A stretch of DNA of 64,000 nt from Glaciimonas immobilis (GTDB lineage Bacteria > Pseudomonadota > Gammaproteobacteria > Burkholderiales > Burkholderiaceae_D): the NCBI RefSeq assembly GCF_011947285.1, contig NZ_JAAOZT010000006.1, forward strand, positions 372,001 through 436,000. Reading direction: 5' to 3'. The stretch's first letter is position 1, and every line of letters begins with the position of its first letter. Below are positions 19,469 to 28,456 of this stretch, piece by piece. Both the position numbers and the translations under genes were made by a program. The notes below the pieces were generated by a model. It saw only the letters and a list, made by a program, of their open reading frames with translations, was not told the origin of the DNA and searched no databases.

Positions 19469-19762
19469 CTAAGCGTTGTTTCGAGATGGTAGAGCACAGG
19501 AGCATACTGAAAGAATGCGATTTAACCACTTGAAGTCCATCGTGATTTCTAAATTCGTAATTGAGCGCCCCAGATTGTCAGCAAAAAGCTGCGGAATGAA
19601 TGGGTCTCAAACCAATTATGGTTGTGCGGACACGAATATACTTAGCGAGTCACTTATCCGTTATCCTATTGTATGTAGCGAATAGATTTTTTTGGTAGTG
19701 TTGGCCGGTATCTGGACTTGATGCTTGTTCCGTTTTTTTAATTTCTTCTGACCACATCATTC

Positions 19763-20698
19763 ATGACTTCTCGCGCTAATCATCACCTCGATACCTATTT
19801 GCTTCGCGTCCTGCACACGTTGCTGGTAGAAAAAAGCGTGTCGCGCACGGCGATCAAATTGGGCCAATCCCAGCCCACCATCAGTAACACATTAAAGCGT
19901 TTGCGCGAATTAACCGGCGACGCAATTTTAGTGCGTGGCAAAACCGGTATGGTCGCGACCGAACGTGGTCAGGAATTACTGACGTTGGCAAAAGAAGGTC
20001 TGGATGTCTTCGAAAAAATCGGTGCACCAGTAGCCGCTTTTGAGGCCGGTAGTACTGGACGCGTCTTTCATGTCGGCACGCCCGATTATCTCAATGTATT
20101 GTTAATACCGTCGATCATTGAACAGGTACGTCGACGCGCGCCGGGCGCCAGTTTAATGGTCCATGCACTAGACGCTGGACTGGATTACTCGAATGCGCTG
20201 GAAACCGGACGGCTTGATCTGGTCATTGGAAACTGGCCTGATCCGCCGGAACATCTGCATCTGGCCCAATTGTTCGAGGATGAAGTAGTCTGCATGATGC
20301 ACCGCGATCATCCGGTCGCCAAAAAAGGATTGACGCTGAAGTATTACGTTGAGATGCCGCACCTGGCACCGACGCCATACATCGAAGGGCATCGCAGCGG
20401 CATTGATGCAGCGTTGGCAGAGCAGGGCCTGAAGCGGAATATCCAGGCGGCGATACCATATTTTGCACTGGTCCCGCATGTATTAGCAAAATCCGATTTG
20501 ATTTTTACGACCGGTCGCCAGTTCGCCAATTACTTCGTTAAAGACTGGCCGATTCAGGTATTTCCGCTGCCATTTGAAATGCCGAAGATGCGCTTTTATA
20601 TGCTGTGGCATACGCGCTCACATGTCGCGCCGGATGTGGTCTGGTTGCGCCGCTTGATCTCCGAAGTCGCAGTAGGACTCGGTATGTCGGCTACTTGA
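19763..20698 (+). CDS. LysR-family transcriptional regulator
   Basis: A 311-residue activator-type protein. The winged HTH lies at residues 10-65 (SRTAIKLGQSQPTISNTLKRLRE is its recognition part) and the periplasmic-binding-like effector domain follows from about 95. It resembles the NodD/NahR/PcaQ side of the family with 'LGQSQP' in the HTH. No divergent partner gene is present; the next gene is convergent. Its target and ligand cannot be told from the sequence. The stop codon lies inside the first unit of a tandem repeat. Confidence 0.88.
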   Translation: MTSRANHHLDTYLLRVLHTLLVEKSVSRTAIKLGQSQPTISNTLKRLRELTGDAILVRGKTGMVATERGQELLTLAKEGLDVFEKIGAPVAAFEAGSTGRVFHVGTPDYLNVLLIPSIIEQVRRRAPGASLMVHALDAGLDYSNALETGRLDLVIGNWPDPPEHLHLAQLFEDEVVCMMHRDHPVAKKGLTLKYYVEMPHLAPTPYIEGHRSGIDAALAEQGLKRNIQAAIPYFALVPHVLAKSDLIFTTGRQFANYFVKDWPIQVFPLPFEMPKMRFYMLWHTRSHVAPDVVWLRRLISEVAVGLGMSAT

Positions 20699-20753
20699 TG
20701 TCAGCTACTTGATGTCAGCTACTTGATGTCAGCTACTTGATGTCGGCAACTTG
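20684..20753. repeat. Five tandem 14-bp units at the end of a LysR gene
   Basis: Consensus ATGTCAGCTACTTG repeated five times (units at 20684, 20698, 20712, 20726, 20740), with G at position 6 in the first and last units and a further A in the last. A partial ATGCCGG follows. The first unit encodes the last residues and the TGA stop of the LysR protein, so the copies are untranslated duplications of the gene end. Confidence 0.85.
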
Positions 20754-20837
20754 ATGCCGGACAGCGCTTATTGATACTGAGCGCGCTGGTCCGGCCGTGC
20801 TACTTTTTCCTACTTACCTATACAAGCTGACCAACAC

Positions 20838-21947
20838 TTACTCATCGCCATAATCAATGGATGGCCGCAACGGCATTTTGCGTGACGTGGCGCGTGCGTA
20901 TTGCGGTGGCCACGGAGTTTCTGCGTGGAGTGCGTCGGCGGCATGTAGCGGCCAGTTCGGATTGCGCAGCAGTTCACGCGCTAGCAACACCAGATCGGCT
21001 TGTTCTGTACGTAAAATATGTTCAGCCTGAATTGGCGCGGTAATCATGCCAACCGCACCACTGGCAATACCGGCCTCTTTTTTGACGCGCGCAGCAAACT
21101 GTGTTTGATAACCGGGGCCTACCGGAATCTCCGCTTTGGCCGCGTTACCACCGGTTGAGATATCGACCAGATCGACACCTGCATCCCGCAGCAAGCAACT
21201 TAACGCCACCGTGTCGTCATCGGTCCAGCCGCCTTCGACCCAATCCGTGGCAGACACGCGGACCATTAACGGCAATTCTGCAGGCCAGATTTTACGTACT
21301 GCGGCCACCACTTCCATGACCAGACGCGTGCGATTTTCAAAGCTGCCGCCGTACTGATCGGTACGCGTATTGCTCAACGGTGAGAAAAATTGATGTAGCA
21401 AATAACCATGCGCGGCATGAATTTCCACGACTTTAAAACCTGCCTCATGCGCACGTTCCGTCGCATCAACAAAAGCTTGTACGACGCCGGCAATTTGTTC
21501 GACGGTGAGTGCAAGTGGCGGGCGATAATTATCATCAAATGCCAATGCGGATGGCCCGACAGTTTCCCAGCCGCCGTCTGCTAATGAGACGCTGCCCTGT
21601 TGCGTCGCCCACGGTCGCCACGTGCTGGCTTTGCGTCCGGCATGGGCTAGCTGAATGCCCGGAACCGCACCTTGCTGTTCAATAAATTGCGTAATACGGC
21701 GCAGTGGGGCAATGTGATCGTCTTTCCAGATGCCCAAATCTTCCGCAGTGATCCGACCTTCCGGGACCACTGACGTCGCCTCGAAAATAACCAGTCCCGC
21801 GCCGCCAACGGCACGACTGCCCAGGTGTACCAGGTGCCAGTCGTTAGCAAACCCGTCCTGTGCGGAATACTGGCACATTGGGGCGACCGCGATGCGATTC
21901 GGCAGCGTCACGCTGCGTAGGGATAAAGGGGAAAATAGTTTGTTCAT
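20838..21947 (-). CDS. namA: Old Yellow Enzyme-family NADPH dehydrogenase (NamA/YqjM-like)
   Basis: A 369-residue FMN-dependent ene-reductase. The N-terminus MNKLFSPLSLRSVTLPNRIAVAPMCQYSA carries the YqjM-type Cys in APMCQYSA near residue 25. FMN and substrate residues lie in QLAHAGRKAS and in HAAHGYLLHQF (H-A-A-H); SNTRTDQYGGS is also diagnostic. The start at 21947 has GGAG six nt upstream; an ATG 12 nt earlier is in frame. It reduces activated alkenes, quinones and nitro compounds, fitting the nearby CurA-like, YqhD-like and azoreductase genes. Confidence 0.93.
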   Translation of the reverse strand: MNKLFSPLSLRSVTLPNRIAVAPMCQYSAQDGFANDWHLVHLGSRAVGGAGLVIFEATSVVPEGRITAEDLGIWKDDHIAPLRRITQFIEQQGAVPGIQLAHAGRKASTWRPWATQQGSVSLADGGWETVGPSALAFDDNYRPPLALTVEQIAGVVQAFVDATERAHEAGFKVVEIHAAHGYLLHQFFSPLSNTRTDQYGGSFENRTRLVMEVVAAVRKIWPAELPLMVRVSATDWVEGGWTDDDTVALSCLLRDAGVDLVDISTGGNAAKAEIPVGPGYQTQFAARVKKEAGIASGAVGMITAPIQAEHILRTEQADLVLLARELLRNPNWPLHAADALHAETPWPPQYARATSRKMPLRPSIDYGDE

Positions 21948-21997
21948 ATCTAACTCCATGGGGATGGCATCGCTGAAAATGATGACAATGATTAAAT

Positions 21998-23788
21998 TTA
22001 TTCTAGACCATTATTGAATTGCAATGCCGCAAGGCTGGCGTACAGGCCATTTTGTGCGACTAATGAAGCGTGATTGCCGGTCTCAACGATATGACCATGC
22101 TCCAGCACGATAATGCGATCTGCGCGTTGTACTGTCGCCAGACGATGCGCAATCACCAGCGTGGTGCGCCCGACCATTGCGGCCTCCAGTGCACCTTGAA
22201 CAGCACGTTCGGATTCTGCATCCAGCGCGCTGGTCGCCTCATCGAGCAATAGTAGCGGTGGATTTTTTAGCATCGCCCGGGCGATCGCAATACGCTGGCG
22301 CTGTCCACCTGACAAGCGTACACCGCGCTCACCCAGGAAAGATTGATAGCCCTCAGGAAGGCGCACAATAAAATCGTCTGCCGCTGCCATTGTGGCCGCG
22401 GCAATGACCTCTTTATCGGTGGCATTGATCCGGCCATAGCGAATGTTTTCCATTGCATTGGCAGAAAATATAACGGTATCTTGCGGGACGATACCGATAG
22501 CATCGCGCAAGGTGTGTAAATCGAGAGATTTGATATCTACGCCATCGAGTTTAATACTACCTTGCTGCGGATCATAAAAGCGTAGCAATAGTTGGAATAA
22601 AGTAGTTTTACCTGCGCCGGACGGCCCGACAATGGCCACGGTTTCACCCGGGCGGATGTCAAGCGAGAACTGCGACAGCGATGCGGCATCCGGTCGTGAA
22701 GGATAATGAAACGCTATATTCTCCAACGTGACCGATGCGCCTTGCGCTGTGCGTGGCGGCAGTTTCTCCGGTACCAAAATTGATTGCACCGGTGATTTCG
22801 CGGACAGTAACTCCAGCAAACGCTCGGTTGCACCGGCGGCGCGTTGAGTATCGCCCATCACCTCTGCCAAAGCGCCAATTGATCCTGCCACCAACGCAGC
22901 ATACAAAATAAATTGCCCCAGTTCGCCGCCGCTCATTTTGCCTTGCACGACTGCATGCGCGCCGAGCCAGAGGACAAATACGATAGCGCCGAACACCATC
23001 AAAATCGCCATCATGGTCAGCAAAGAGCGCGCACGGATGCGTTCCATTGCGGTCCCGAACGCACCTTCAATCGCTACGCTAAAGCGTTTCCCCTCAATGG
23101 CTTCATGGGTAAATGCCTGTACCGTTGGCATCGCATTTAATATCTCGCCCGCCATCGCAGAGGCGTCGGCCACGCGATCCTGTGAGGCACGGGACAGTTT
23201 GCGCACGCGTCGCCCGAATATGACGATCGGTAGCACCACCAACGCCAGCATAACAATAATAATTGAGGTCAGTTTGACGCTACTAACGAACAACATGATA
23301 AGACCACCGACAAATAGCAGGCCATTACGCAACGCCATCGAAATACTGGTACCCACCAATGCCTGAATCAGCGTAGTGTCGGTGGTAATGCGCGAGAGTA
23401 CCTCGCCGGTTTTGGTGGTTTCAAAAAATTGTGGGCTTTGCGTTACCACGTGCGAGTAGACCGCACTACGCAAATCCGCGGTGACGCGCTCGCCAAGCCA
23501 CGAGACCATATAAAATCGTCCTGCGGTAGCGACTCCCATGACACAGGCAACGCCGAACAGCGCGAGGAAATATAGATCAATATGGGCAGGATCCTTGATG
23601 CCATTAGCACCGAAGCCAAGATCTATCATCTGGCGAAAGGCGTAGGGAATGGCTAGCGTAGACGCGGCGGCCACTAGCAGAAAAATACCTGCCAGCACAA
23701 ATTGACGTTTATACGGAGAAAGGTAAGGTATTAAACCGGCAAGTGTTGCCAGGCTACGTTTTTGAGGTTCTTTGATTGTCGTTGTCAT
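21998..23788 (-). CDS. ABC exporter, fused permease-ATPase (MsbA/LmrA-like half transporter)
   Basis: A 596-residue half-transporter that would homodimerise. Six membrane segments fill about residues 25-310. The nucleotide-binding domain shows Walker A GPSGAGKTT (about 388), signature LSGGQRQRIAIARA, Walker B LLLLDEATSALD and the switch His in IAHRLATV. The substrate cannot be assigned; the family moves lipids, peptides or drugs outward. It is transcribed away from egtD, sharing the intergenic region. Confidence 0.9.
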   Translation of the reverse strand: MTTTIKEPQKRSLATLAGLIPYLSPYKRQFVLAGIFLLVAAASTLAIPYAFRQMIDLGFGANGIKDPAHIDLYFLALFGVACVMGVATAGRFYMVSWLGERVTADLRSAVYSHVVTQSPQFFETTKTGEVLSRITTDTTLIQALVGTSISMALRNGLLFVGGLIMLFVSSVKLTSIIIVMLALVVLPIVIFGRRVRKLSRASQDRVADASAMAGEILNAMPTVQAFTHEAIEGKRFSVAIEGAFGTAMERIRARSLLTMMAILMVFGAIVFVLWLGAHAVVQGKMSGGELGQFILYAALVAGSIGALAEVMGDTQRAAGATERLLELLSAKSPVQSILVPEKLPPRTAQGASVTLENIAFHYPSRPDAASLSQFSLDIRPGETVAIVGPSGAGKTTLFQLLLRFYDPQQGSIKLDGVDIKSLDLHTLRDAIGIVPQDTVIFSANAMENIRYGRINATDKEVIAAATMAAADDFIVRLPEGYQSFLGERGVRLSGGQRQRIAIARAMLKNPPLLLLDEATSALDAESERAVQGALEAAMVGRTTLVIAHRLATVQRADRIIVLEHGHIVETGNHASLVAQNGLYASLAALQFNNGLE

Positions 23789-24093
23789 GTTGCTTTTATT
23801 TGTTGCTCATTGTTAATGTATTTTGTAATGCGCTATCTTATGGACAGGACTTTTAGTCACGCTTTATCAAATTTGAACCAACTGTTTGATCTGAATGTCG
23901 ATACTCTGATAAATTATACAAACACTACCGTTACCGGACCTCACACTAGTTTGCTAGTGTAGTAGATGTTGCGACGCAACGCAGAGTTGTCGGTAATCAT
24001 TTATCCTTAAGTGGGGTCCGGCTTCAAATTTCGCTAAATATTTCCTTATATTCGGACGCCTTAGTGCGATAAATCAATCTTTAGGAGACATTC
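23789..24093. promoter_or_regulatory. Divergent region between ABC exporter and egtD
   Basis: 305 bases. A weak plus-strand promoter candidate is TTGATC (23886-23891) and TAAATT (23910-23915), spacer 18. A 7-bp hairpin ACACTAG/CTAGTGT lies at 23943-23960. A good AGGAG ribosome binding site precedes the egtD TTG. No small gene recognised. Confidence 0.3.
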
Positions 24094-25131
24094 TTGGCTC
24101 AACAACAACCGGAGCAACCGGACAACTGCACACAAGAACGCCATATTGAGGATGCTGTCTTCACGCAACTTACGGCTGGATTAATGGCATCTCAGGCCTC
24201 CACGTCGCCGAAATACCTTTACGACACTCTGGGCTCACGATTATTTGCAGCAATTTGTGAACTGCCTGAATACTACCCTACTCGTACTGAAGCGTTTATT
24301 TTTGAGCAGTACTCCCAGGAGATAGCGCAGGCAGTTGGCGTCGGAGCGACATTGATTGATCTCGGTGCGGGTAATTGCGTTAAGGCAGCGAAGCTATTTC
24401 CCGATTTGCAGCCCAGCCACTATGTGGCGATCGATATCTCTGAAAAGTTTTTGCAAGAAGCGGTAGGAGGGTTGAAGCAGCAATTTCCGCATATTGCCAT
24501 GACTTGTCTTGGTATGGACTTCTCTAGCGAACTGGAATTGCCGCCATCCATCTCACGCGAGGGCCGCCAGTTTTTCTATCCCGGTTCTTCGATTGGCAAT
24601 TTCACCCCGCTGGAAGCGTTAAAATTTTTAATGCGCATCCGCAAGGCAATTGGGCATGAACACGATCACAAACATGGCCAGAAGCGTGACCACAGCGCCA
24701 ACCAGGGCGCCAATAACAGCAATGGCGGTTTGTTGATTGGGATTGATCTTATCAAAGACAAGCCGATTCTGGATGCCGCTTATGATGATGCACTAGGTGT
24801 CACGGCTTCCTTCAATCTGAATCTATTGCAGCATATCAATCGCCTGCTTGGTGCTGATTTTGATCTCGCCGGCTGGTGTCATCGTGGCTTTTATAACCCT
24901 CAGCAAAATCGTGTAGAAATGCATCTTGAAGCAAAGCGCGAGGTCACCGTACGCTGGAAAAACGGCGGCCTGCGCCATTTCAGGTCGGGCGAACGGATTC
25001 ACACCGAAAGTAGTTACAAATACACCCGGCAGAGTTTTATCGCTTTGTTACAGCAAGCCGGCTTTAGACAGATTAATACCTGGTGCGACCCGCATGAGTG
25101 GTTCATGGTCTGTCACGCGCAAGGAGGATAA
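24094..25131 (+). CDS. egtD: L-histidine N-alpha-methyltransferase
   Basis: A 345-residue SAM-dependent enzyme that trimethylates histidine to hercynine, the first step of ergothioneine synthesis. The SAM site reads LIDLGAGNCVKAAKLF (about 89-104); PGSSIGNF and the C-terminal HTESSYKYT are family hallmarks. The start is TTG with AGGAG six to seven nt upstream. An unusual His/Asp/Lys-rich insertion (about residues 187-212, with HEHDHKHGQKRDHS) interrupts the fold between GKAIG and LLIGIDLIKD. egtB follows after 2 nt in the same operon. Confidence 0.93.
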   Translation: MAQQQPEQPDNCTQERHIEDAVFTQLTAGLMASQASTSPKYLYDTLGSRLFAAICELPEYYPTRTEAFIFEQYSQEIAQAVGVGATLIDLGAGNCVKAAKLFPDLQPSHYVAIDISEKFLQEAVGGLKQQFPHIAMTCLGMDFSSELELPPSISREGRQFFYPGSSIGNFTPLEALKFLMRIRKAIGHEHDHKHGQKRDHSANQGANNSNGGLLIGIDLIKDKPILDAAYDDALGVTASFNLNLLQHINRLLGADFDLAGWCHRGFYNPQQNRVEMHLEAKREVTVRWKNGGLRHFRSGERIHTESSYKYTRQSFIALLQQAGFRQINTWCDPHEWFMVCHAQGG

Positions 25132-25133
25132 GG

Positions 25134-26414
25134 ATGGGTTTGAATAAAGCTGCAAAAGTCATTGCGCCGTCATCACATTTGTTGGATATCGCGACGTTGG
25201 CGACCAAGTTTGACCGGATGCGCGCAGAATCCTCGGCATTGGCGCAACCGTTGGAGGATGAGGATTGCTGCGTACAGTCTATGCCGGATGCCAGCCCGGT
25301 TAAATGGCATCTGGCGCATACCACATGGTTCTTTGAGACATTTATTCTGGAGCGGTTTGAGGCGAATTTTCAACCGTTTCATCCGGCGTTCCGCGTTCTG
25401 TTTAATTCGTATTACGACGGTGTCGGTCAGCAGCATCCACGTGCGCAACGCGGCTTGATAACGCGTCCCACGTTGCGTGAAGTATGGGCATATCGTCAGA
25501 ACGTCGATCAACGCATGCAACAGTTATTTTCTTTGGCCTGGCCGGAGGACAGCATCCAGACGTTGGCAATGTTAATCGAACTGGGACTGCATCATGAGCA
25601 GCAGCATCAGGAATTGTTGCTAACAGATATTAAACACCTGTTTTCGATGAACCCCTTAAAGCCGCCCTACAAATCGGTGGAGGCCATGTTCGAGCATGTG
25701 CAGCAACCGGTGCCATCTGGCTCGGAAGCCGCGCAGTGGCAAAGGTTCGACGGCGGGATTGTAGAAATTGGACATGATGGTGCGGGGTTTTTTTTCGATA
25801 ACGAAACGCCGCGTCATCGTCAATTTGTCGAGCCGTTCTCCATCGCGTCGCGATTGGTCAGCAATCGTGAATTTATGGCCTTTATCGAAGACGGGGGCTA
25901 TAAAAACTCGCTATTCTGGCTTGCGGCAGGTTGGGACTGGGTGACGCAAGAAAAATTGTCGCATCCGTTATATTGGCACGAGTTACGTTCACAATTTGAC
26001 GCCACCTGGCAAGAGTTTACCCTGAGCGGATTGCAACCAATTGCGCTGGATGAGCCGGTCGCCCATATCGCATTTTTTGAGGCGGAAGCCTATGCGCGTT
26101 GGGCCGGGGCACGTTTGCCAACCGAGGCCGAGTGGGAGAGTGCCGCCGGTAACACGCCAATTGCTGACCATCAGGGGACCGATTACTTTGGACGCGTCTG
26201 GCAATGGACGACTAGCAGCTATGCACCGTATCCGGGTTACACCGCGCTCGAAGGAGCCGTGGGCGAGTACAACGGAAAATTCATGGTGAATCAATATGTC
26301 TTGCGTGGATCGTCTAGTGTGACGCCAGTTGGGCATACGCGCTTGAGTTATCGCAATTTTTTCCCTGCTACTGCACGTTGGCAGTTTAGTGGATTGCGTT
26401 TAGCCAAATCCTGA
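25134..26414 (+). CDS. egtB: Ergothioneine biosynthesis sulfoxide synthase
   Basis: A 426-residue non-heme iron enzyme that joins hercynine to a thiol (gamma-Glu-Cys or Cys) using O2. The N-terminal DinB-like domain supplies a 3-His iron site: His of WHLAHTTWF (near 57-61) and the H-x3-H-x-E cluster in LHHEQQHQE (near 153-160). The C-terminal formylglycine-enzyme-like domain has RLPTEAEWESAA and ends SGLRLAKS. The start at 25134 follows AAGGAGGATAAGG. EgtC and EgtE are not nearby; many proteobacteria carry only egtB and egtD together. Confidence 0.93.
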   Translation: MGLNKAAKVIAPSSHLLDIATLATKFDRMRAESSALAQPLEDEDCCVQSMPDASPVKWHLAHTTWFFETFILERFEANFQPFHPAFRVLFNSYYDGVGQQHPRAQRGLITRPTLREVWAYRQNVDQRMQQLFSLAWPEDSIQTLAMLIELGLHHEQQHQELLLTDIKHLFSMNPLKPPYKSVEAMFEHVQQPVPSGSEAAQWQRFDGGIVEIGHDGAGFFFDNETPRHRQFVEPFSIASRLVSNREFMAFIEDGGYKNSLFWLAAGWDWVTQEKLSHPLYWHELRSQFDATWQEFTLSGLQPIALDEPVAHIAFFEAEAYARWAGARLPTEAEWESAAGNTPIADHQGTDYFGRVWQWTTSSYAPYPGYTALEGAVGEYNGKFMVNQYVLRGSSSVTPVGHTRLSYRNFFPATARWQFSGLRLAKS

Positions 26415-26476
26415 CGACATGGGTGCGCTTAAGTGGCGTTTGTGAGTGTGCATTGCGCTTGGTCTTGCGTGTTTCA

Positions 26477-27388
26477 TCAACTTTCCGTATTGGATTGCCC
26501 GGACAATTGCGCGATTAAAAAGTCGATGAAGACACGCACAGCAGGCAGCAGACCGCGCTGTGTCAGGTACACCAGTTGCAACGTACCGGACGGCAAGACC
26601 CACTGCGGTAATACGCGGACCAGTTCGCCACAAGCAATTTCTTGCTCGCAGTTTTCCAAAGGCAGCATCGTGATACCAAGTCCGCTTAATGCAGCCTGTT
26701 TGCGGATCATAAAATCTTCGACCGCCAGACGTGGTTCCACGACCAGAGTATAGCGTTCATGGTTGGGACCCAACATGGAAAAATGCGCGCGTCGATCCTG
26801 ACTGATCGCGCCCAGAAAAGGAAATTTCGTTAACGACCTGGGATGCTCCGGTGAGGCAAATTTTTTCATCAGGGCCGGTGACGCAACCAGATACGCTTCG
26901 GTGTGACGCAACCTCCGGGTTGCCAGATTAGGGTCTTCTTCCTCTGGCGTGCGCACCCGGATGGCGATATCAATTCCATCCTCCAACAGGTTAACGCGCC
27001 GGTTGGTCATGACAAGATCAACGCTTACGCGTGGATAACGCTCCAAAAAAAGTGGCAGCGCAAATGTCAACTGTTCCCGCGCAATCGGGACCAGACAACT
27101 TACCCGCACGTGACCACTCGGTTCTGCTAAAGAACTGGTGACCGCATTCTCCGCAGCTTCTGCCGCAGCCAGAACGATTTGACATTGCTTGTAATAGCGA
27201 TTGCCGATATCGGTGAGTGCAATCCCACGCGTATTGCGTTGAAGTAGTCGCACGCCGAGACGCGCTTCAAGTTCAGATATCCGGCGCGACAAGCGGGATT
27301 TTGGAATCCCAAGCGTCCGCCCGGCGGCAGTAAATCCGCCTTCCTCGACAACGTTTGCAAAAAAATATAAGTCATTCAGGTCGTTCAC
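26477..27388 (-). CDS. LysR-family regulator divergent from azoR
   Basis: A 303-residue LysR protein of the common CrgA/AaeR-like subgroup: HTH at residues 5-60 (FANVVEEGGFTAAGRTLGIPKSRLSRRI is described in part) and effector domain from about 90. It is divergently transcribed from azoR across 221 bp containing clear inverted repeats at 27401-27435, so it very probably regulates azoR and itself. Inducers in similar pairs are quinones or azo/nitro aromatics; here that is inference. Confidence 0.9.
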   Translation of the reverse strand: MNDLNDLYFFANVVEEGGFTAAGRTLGIPKSRLSRRISELEARLGVRLLQRNTRGIALTDIGNRYYKQCQIVLAAAEAAENAVTSSLAEPSGHVRVSCLVPIAREQLTFALPLFLERYPRVSVDLVMTNRRVNLLEDGIDIAIRVRTPEEEDPNLATRRLRHTEAYLVASPALMKKFASPEHPRSLTKFPFLGAISQDRRAHFSMLGPNHERYTLVVEPRLAVEDFMIRKQAALSGLGITMLPLENCEQEIACGELVRVLPQWVLPSGTLQLVYLTQRGLLPAVRVFIDFLIAQLSGQSNTES

Positions 27389-27400
27389 AACAGGCTTTCA

Positions 27401-27435
27401 TTGTTCTTTATATAGAACAATATATCTCAATATTG
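27401..27435. promoter_or_regulatory. LysR-type operator in the lysR-azoR intergenic region
   Basis: Two overlapping inverted repeats: TTGTTCTTTATATAGAACAA (27401-27420, 7-bp arms) and CAATAT-N6-ATATTG (27418-27435). They lie just upstream of the lysR start and about 175 nt from azoR. AT-rich arms with this spacing fit LysR recognition and activation sites. Confidence 0.6.
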
Positions 27436-27609
27436 CTGGCTAGTTCTAATATATGCAAGCGCGTACCATCCTTTCAAACCTTGCGCCAATGGGCGTTATC
27501 AAAATCTATTCACTATTTTGTGCCGTGCTCTGGTGCGAATCGAATTATCGGTCGCCATCTGCAGGTAACCAGTCTTGGGTAGCGTCTTAATCTTTTGAAC
27601 GGAAATATC

Positions 27610-28227
27610 ATGAAACTATTGCATATTGATTCGAGTATTCTTGGCGACGCGTCAGCCTCCCGTGCATTGACCCGTGAAGTGGTTGCCAATCTGAAGGCCG
27701 ATGAGCCGAATGTTGAAGTGGTCTATCGGGACCTAAGCCTGGATGTCACTACCCATTTGTCTGGCAGCACGTTTGTCGCCAAGGGCACAGCGGCTGATCA
27801 ACGTAGCGCTGCGCAGACGCAAGAGATCGCTTTAGGTGAAGCGATATTGAATGAATTCATGGCGGCGGATGTGATTGTAGTAGGTGCCCCTATGTATAAC
27901 TTCACCGTGCCAACCCAGCTGAAAGCATGGATTGATCAAATTTGTGTGGCAGGCGTGACGTTCCGTTATTCTGAGACCGGTCCTGAAGGTTTGGCTAAAG
28001 GTAAGCGCGTCATCATCGTTTTGACGTCCGGTGGCAAACACGTCGGTGCGCCCAGCGGTGTCGCGCATGAAGACTATCTGAAAGTCGTCTTCGGGTTCCT
28101 TGGCATCACAGATATCGAAGTAGTGCGTGCAGAAGGTCTGAATTACGGCGCAGAGGCAAAAGAAGCCGGTTTTGCTGCCGCACGGGTGAATATTAGTGCT
28201 TTGAAAACGGCTGTTGCGGTAGCGTAA
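27610..28227 (+). CDS. azoR: FMN-dependent NADH-azoreductase/quinone reductase
   Basis: A 205-residue flavodoxin-fold enzyme. MKLLHIDSSILGDASASR is the FMN-phosphate binding start, PMYNFTVPTQLKAWID the second FMN loop, and TSGGKHVG the third. It performs two-electron reduction of quinones and azo dyes. The ATG at 27610 with GGAAA about 8 nt upstream gives the standard N-terminus; an in-frame start at 27595 adds five residues. Followed by a hairpin terminator. Confidence 0.94.
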   Translation: MKLLHIDSSILGDASASRALTREVVANLKADEPNVEVVYRDLSLDVTTHLSGSTFVAKGTAADQRSAAQTQEIALGEAILNEFMAADVIVVGAPMYNFTVPTQLKAWIDQICVAGVTFRYSETGPEGLAKGKRVIIVLTSGGKHVGAPSGVAHEDYLKVVFGFLGITDIEVVRAEGLNYGAEAKEAGFAAARVNISALKTAVAVA

Positions 28228-28289
28228 AGTCTGCGGTTGTTCAGCCGTTGAAGTAAATAGTCTACAAGCGGTGGTGGTATCAATGCCCC

Positions 28290-28345
28290 AAACGCACATC
28301 TTTCAACGAGGGTGTGCGTTTTGCTATGGGTAATAGCAAAACGCC
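28290..28345. terminator. Overlapping hairpins between convergent azoR and leuA
   Basis: AAACGCACA (28290-28298) pairs with TGTGCGTTT (28313-28321), and GCGTTTTGCTAT (28317-28328) pairs with ATAGCAAAACGC (28334-28345). The two stems share the GCGTTT segment, so they are alternatives. The first ends in TTTT for azoR. On the minus strand the second may help terminate antisense or leuA transcripts. Confidence 0.55.
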
Positions 28346-28456
28346 TCTGCACTGTTATTCCTGTTAATCTCGAGTAGGGTGATACTGCAGGATTCAGGTT
28401 CAGGCTGTCCCGGGATCGCCGAGCCAGCCTTCGTCATTACTAAACTAATTAACTAA

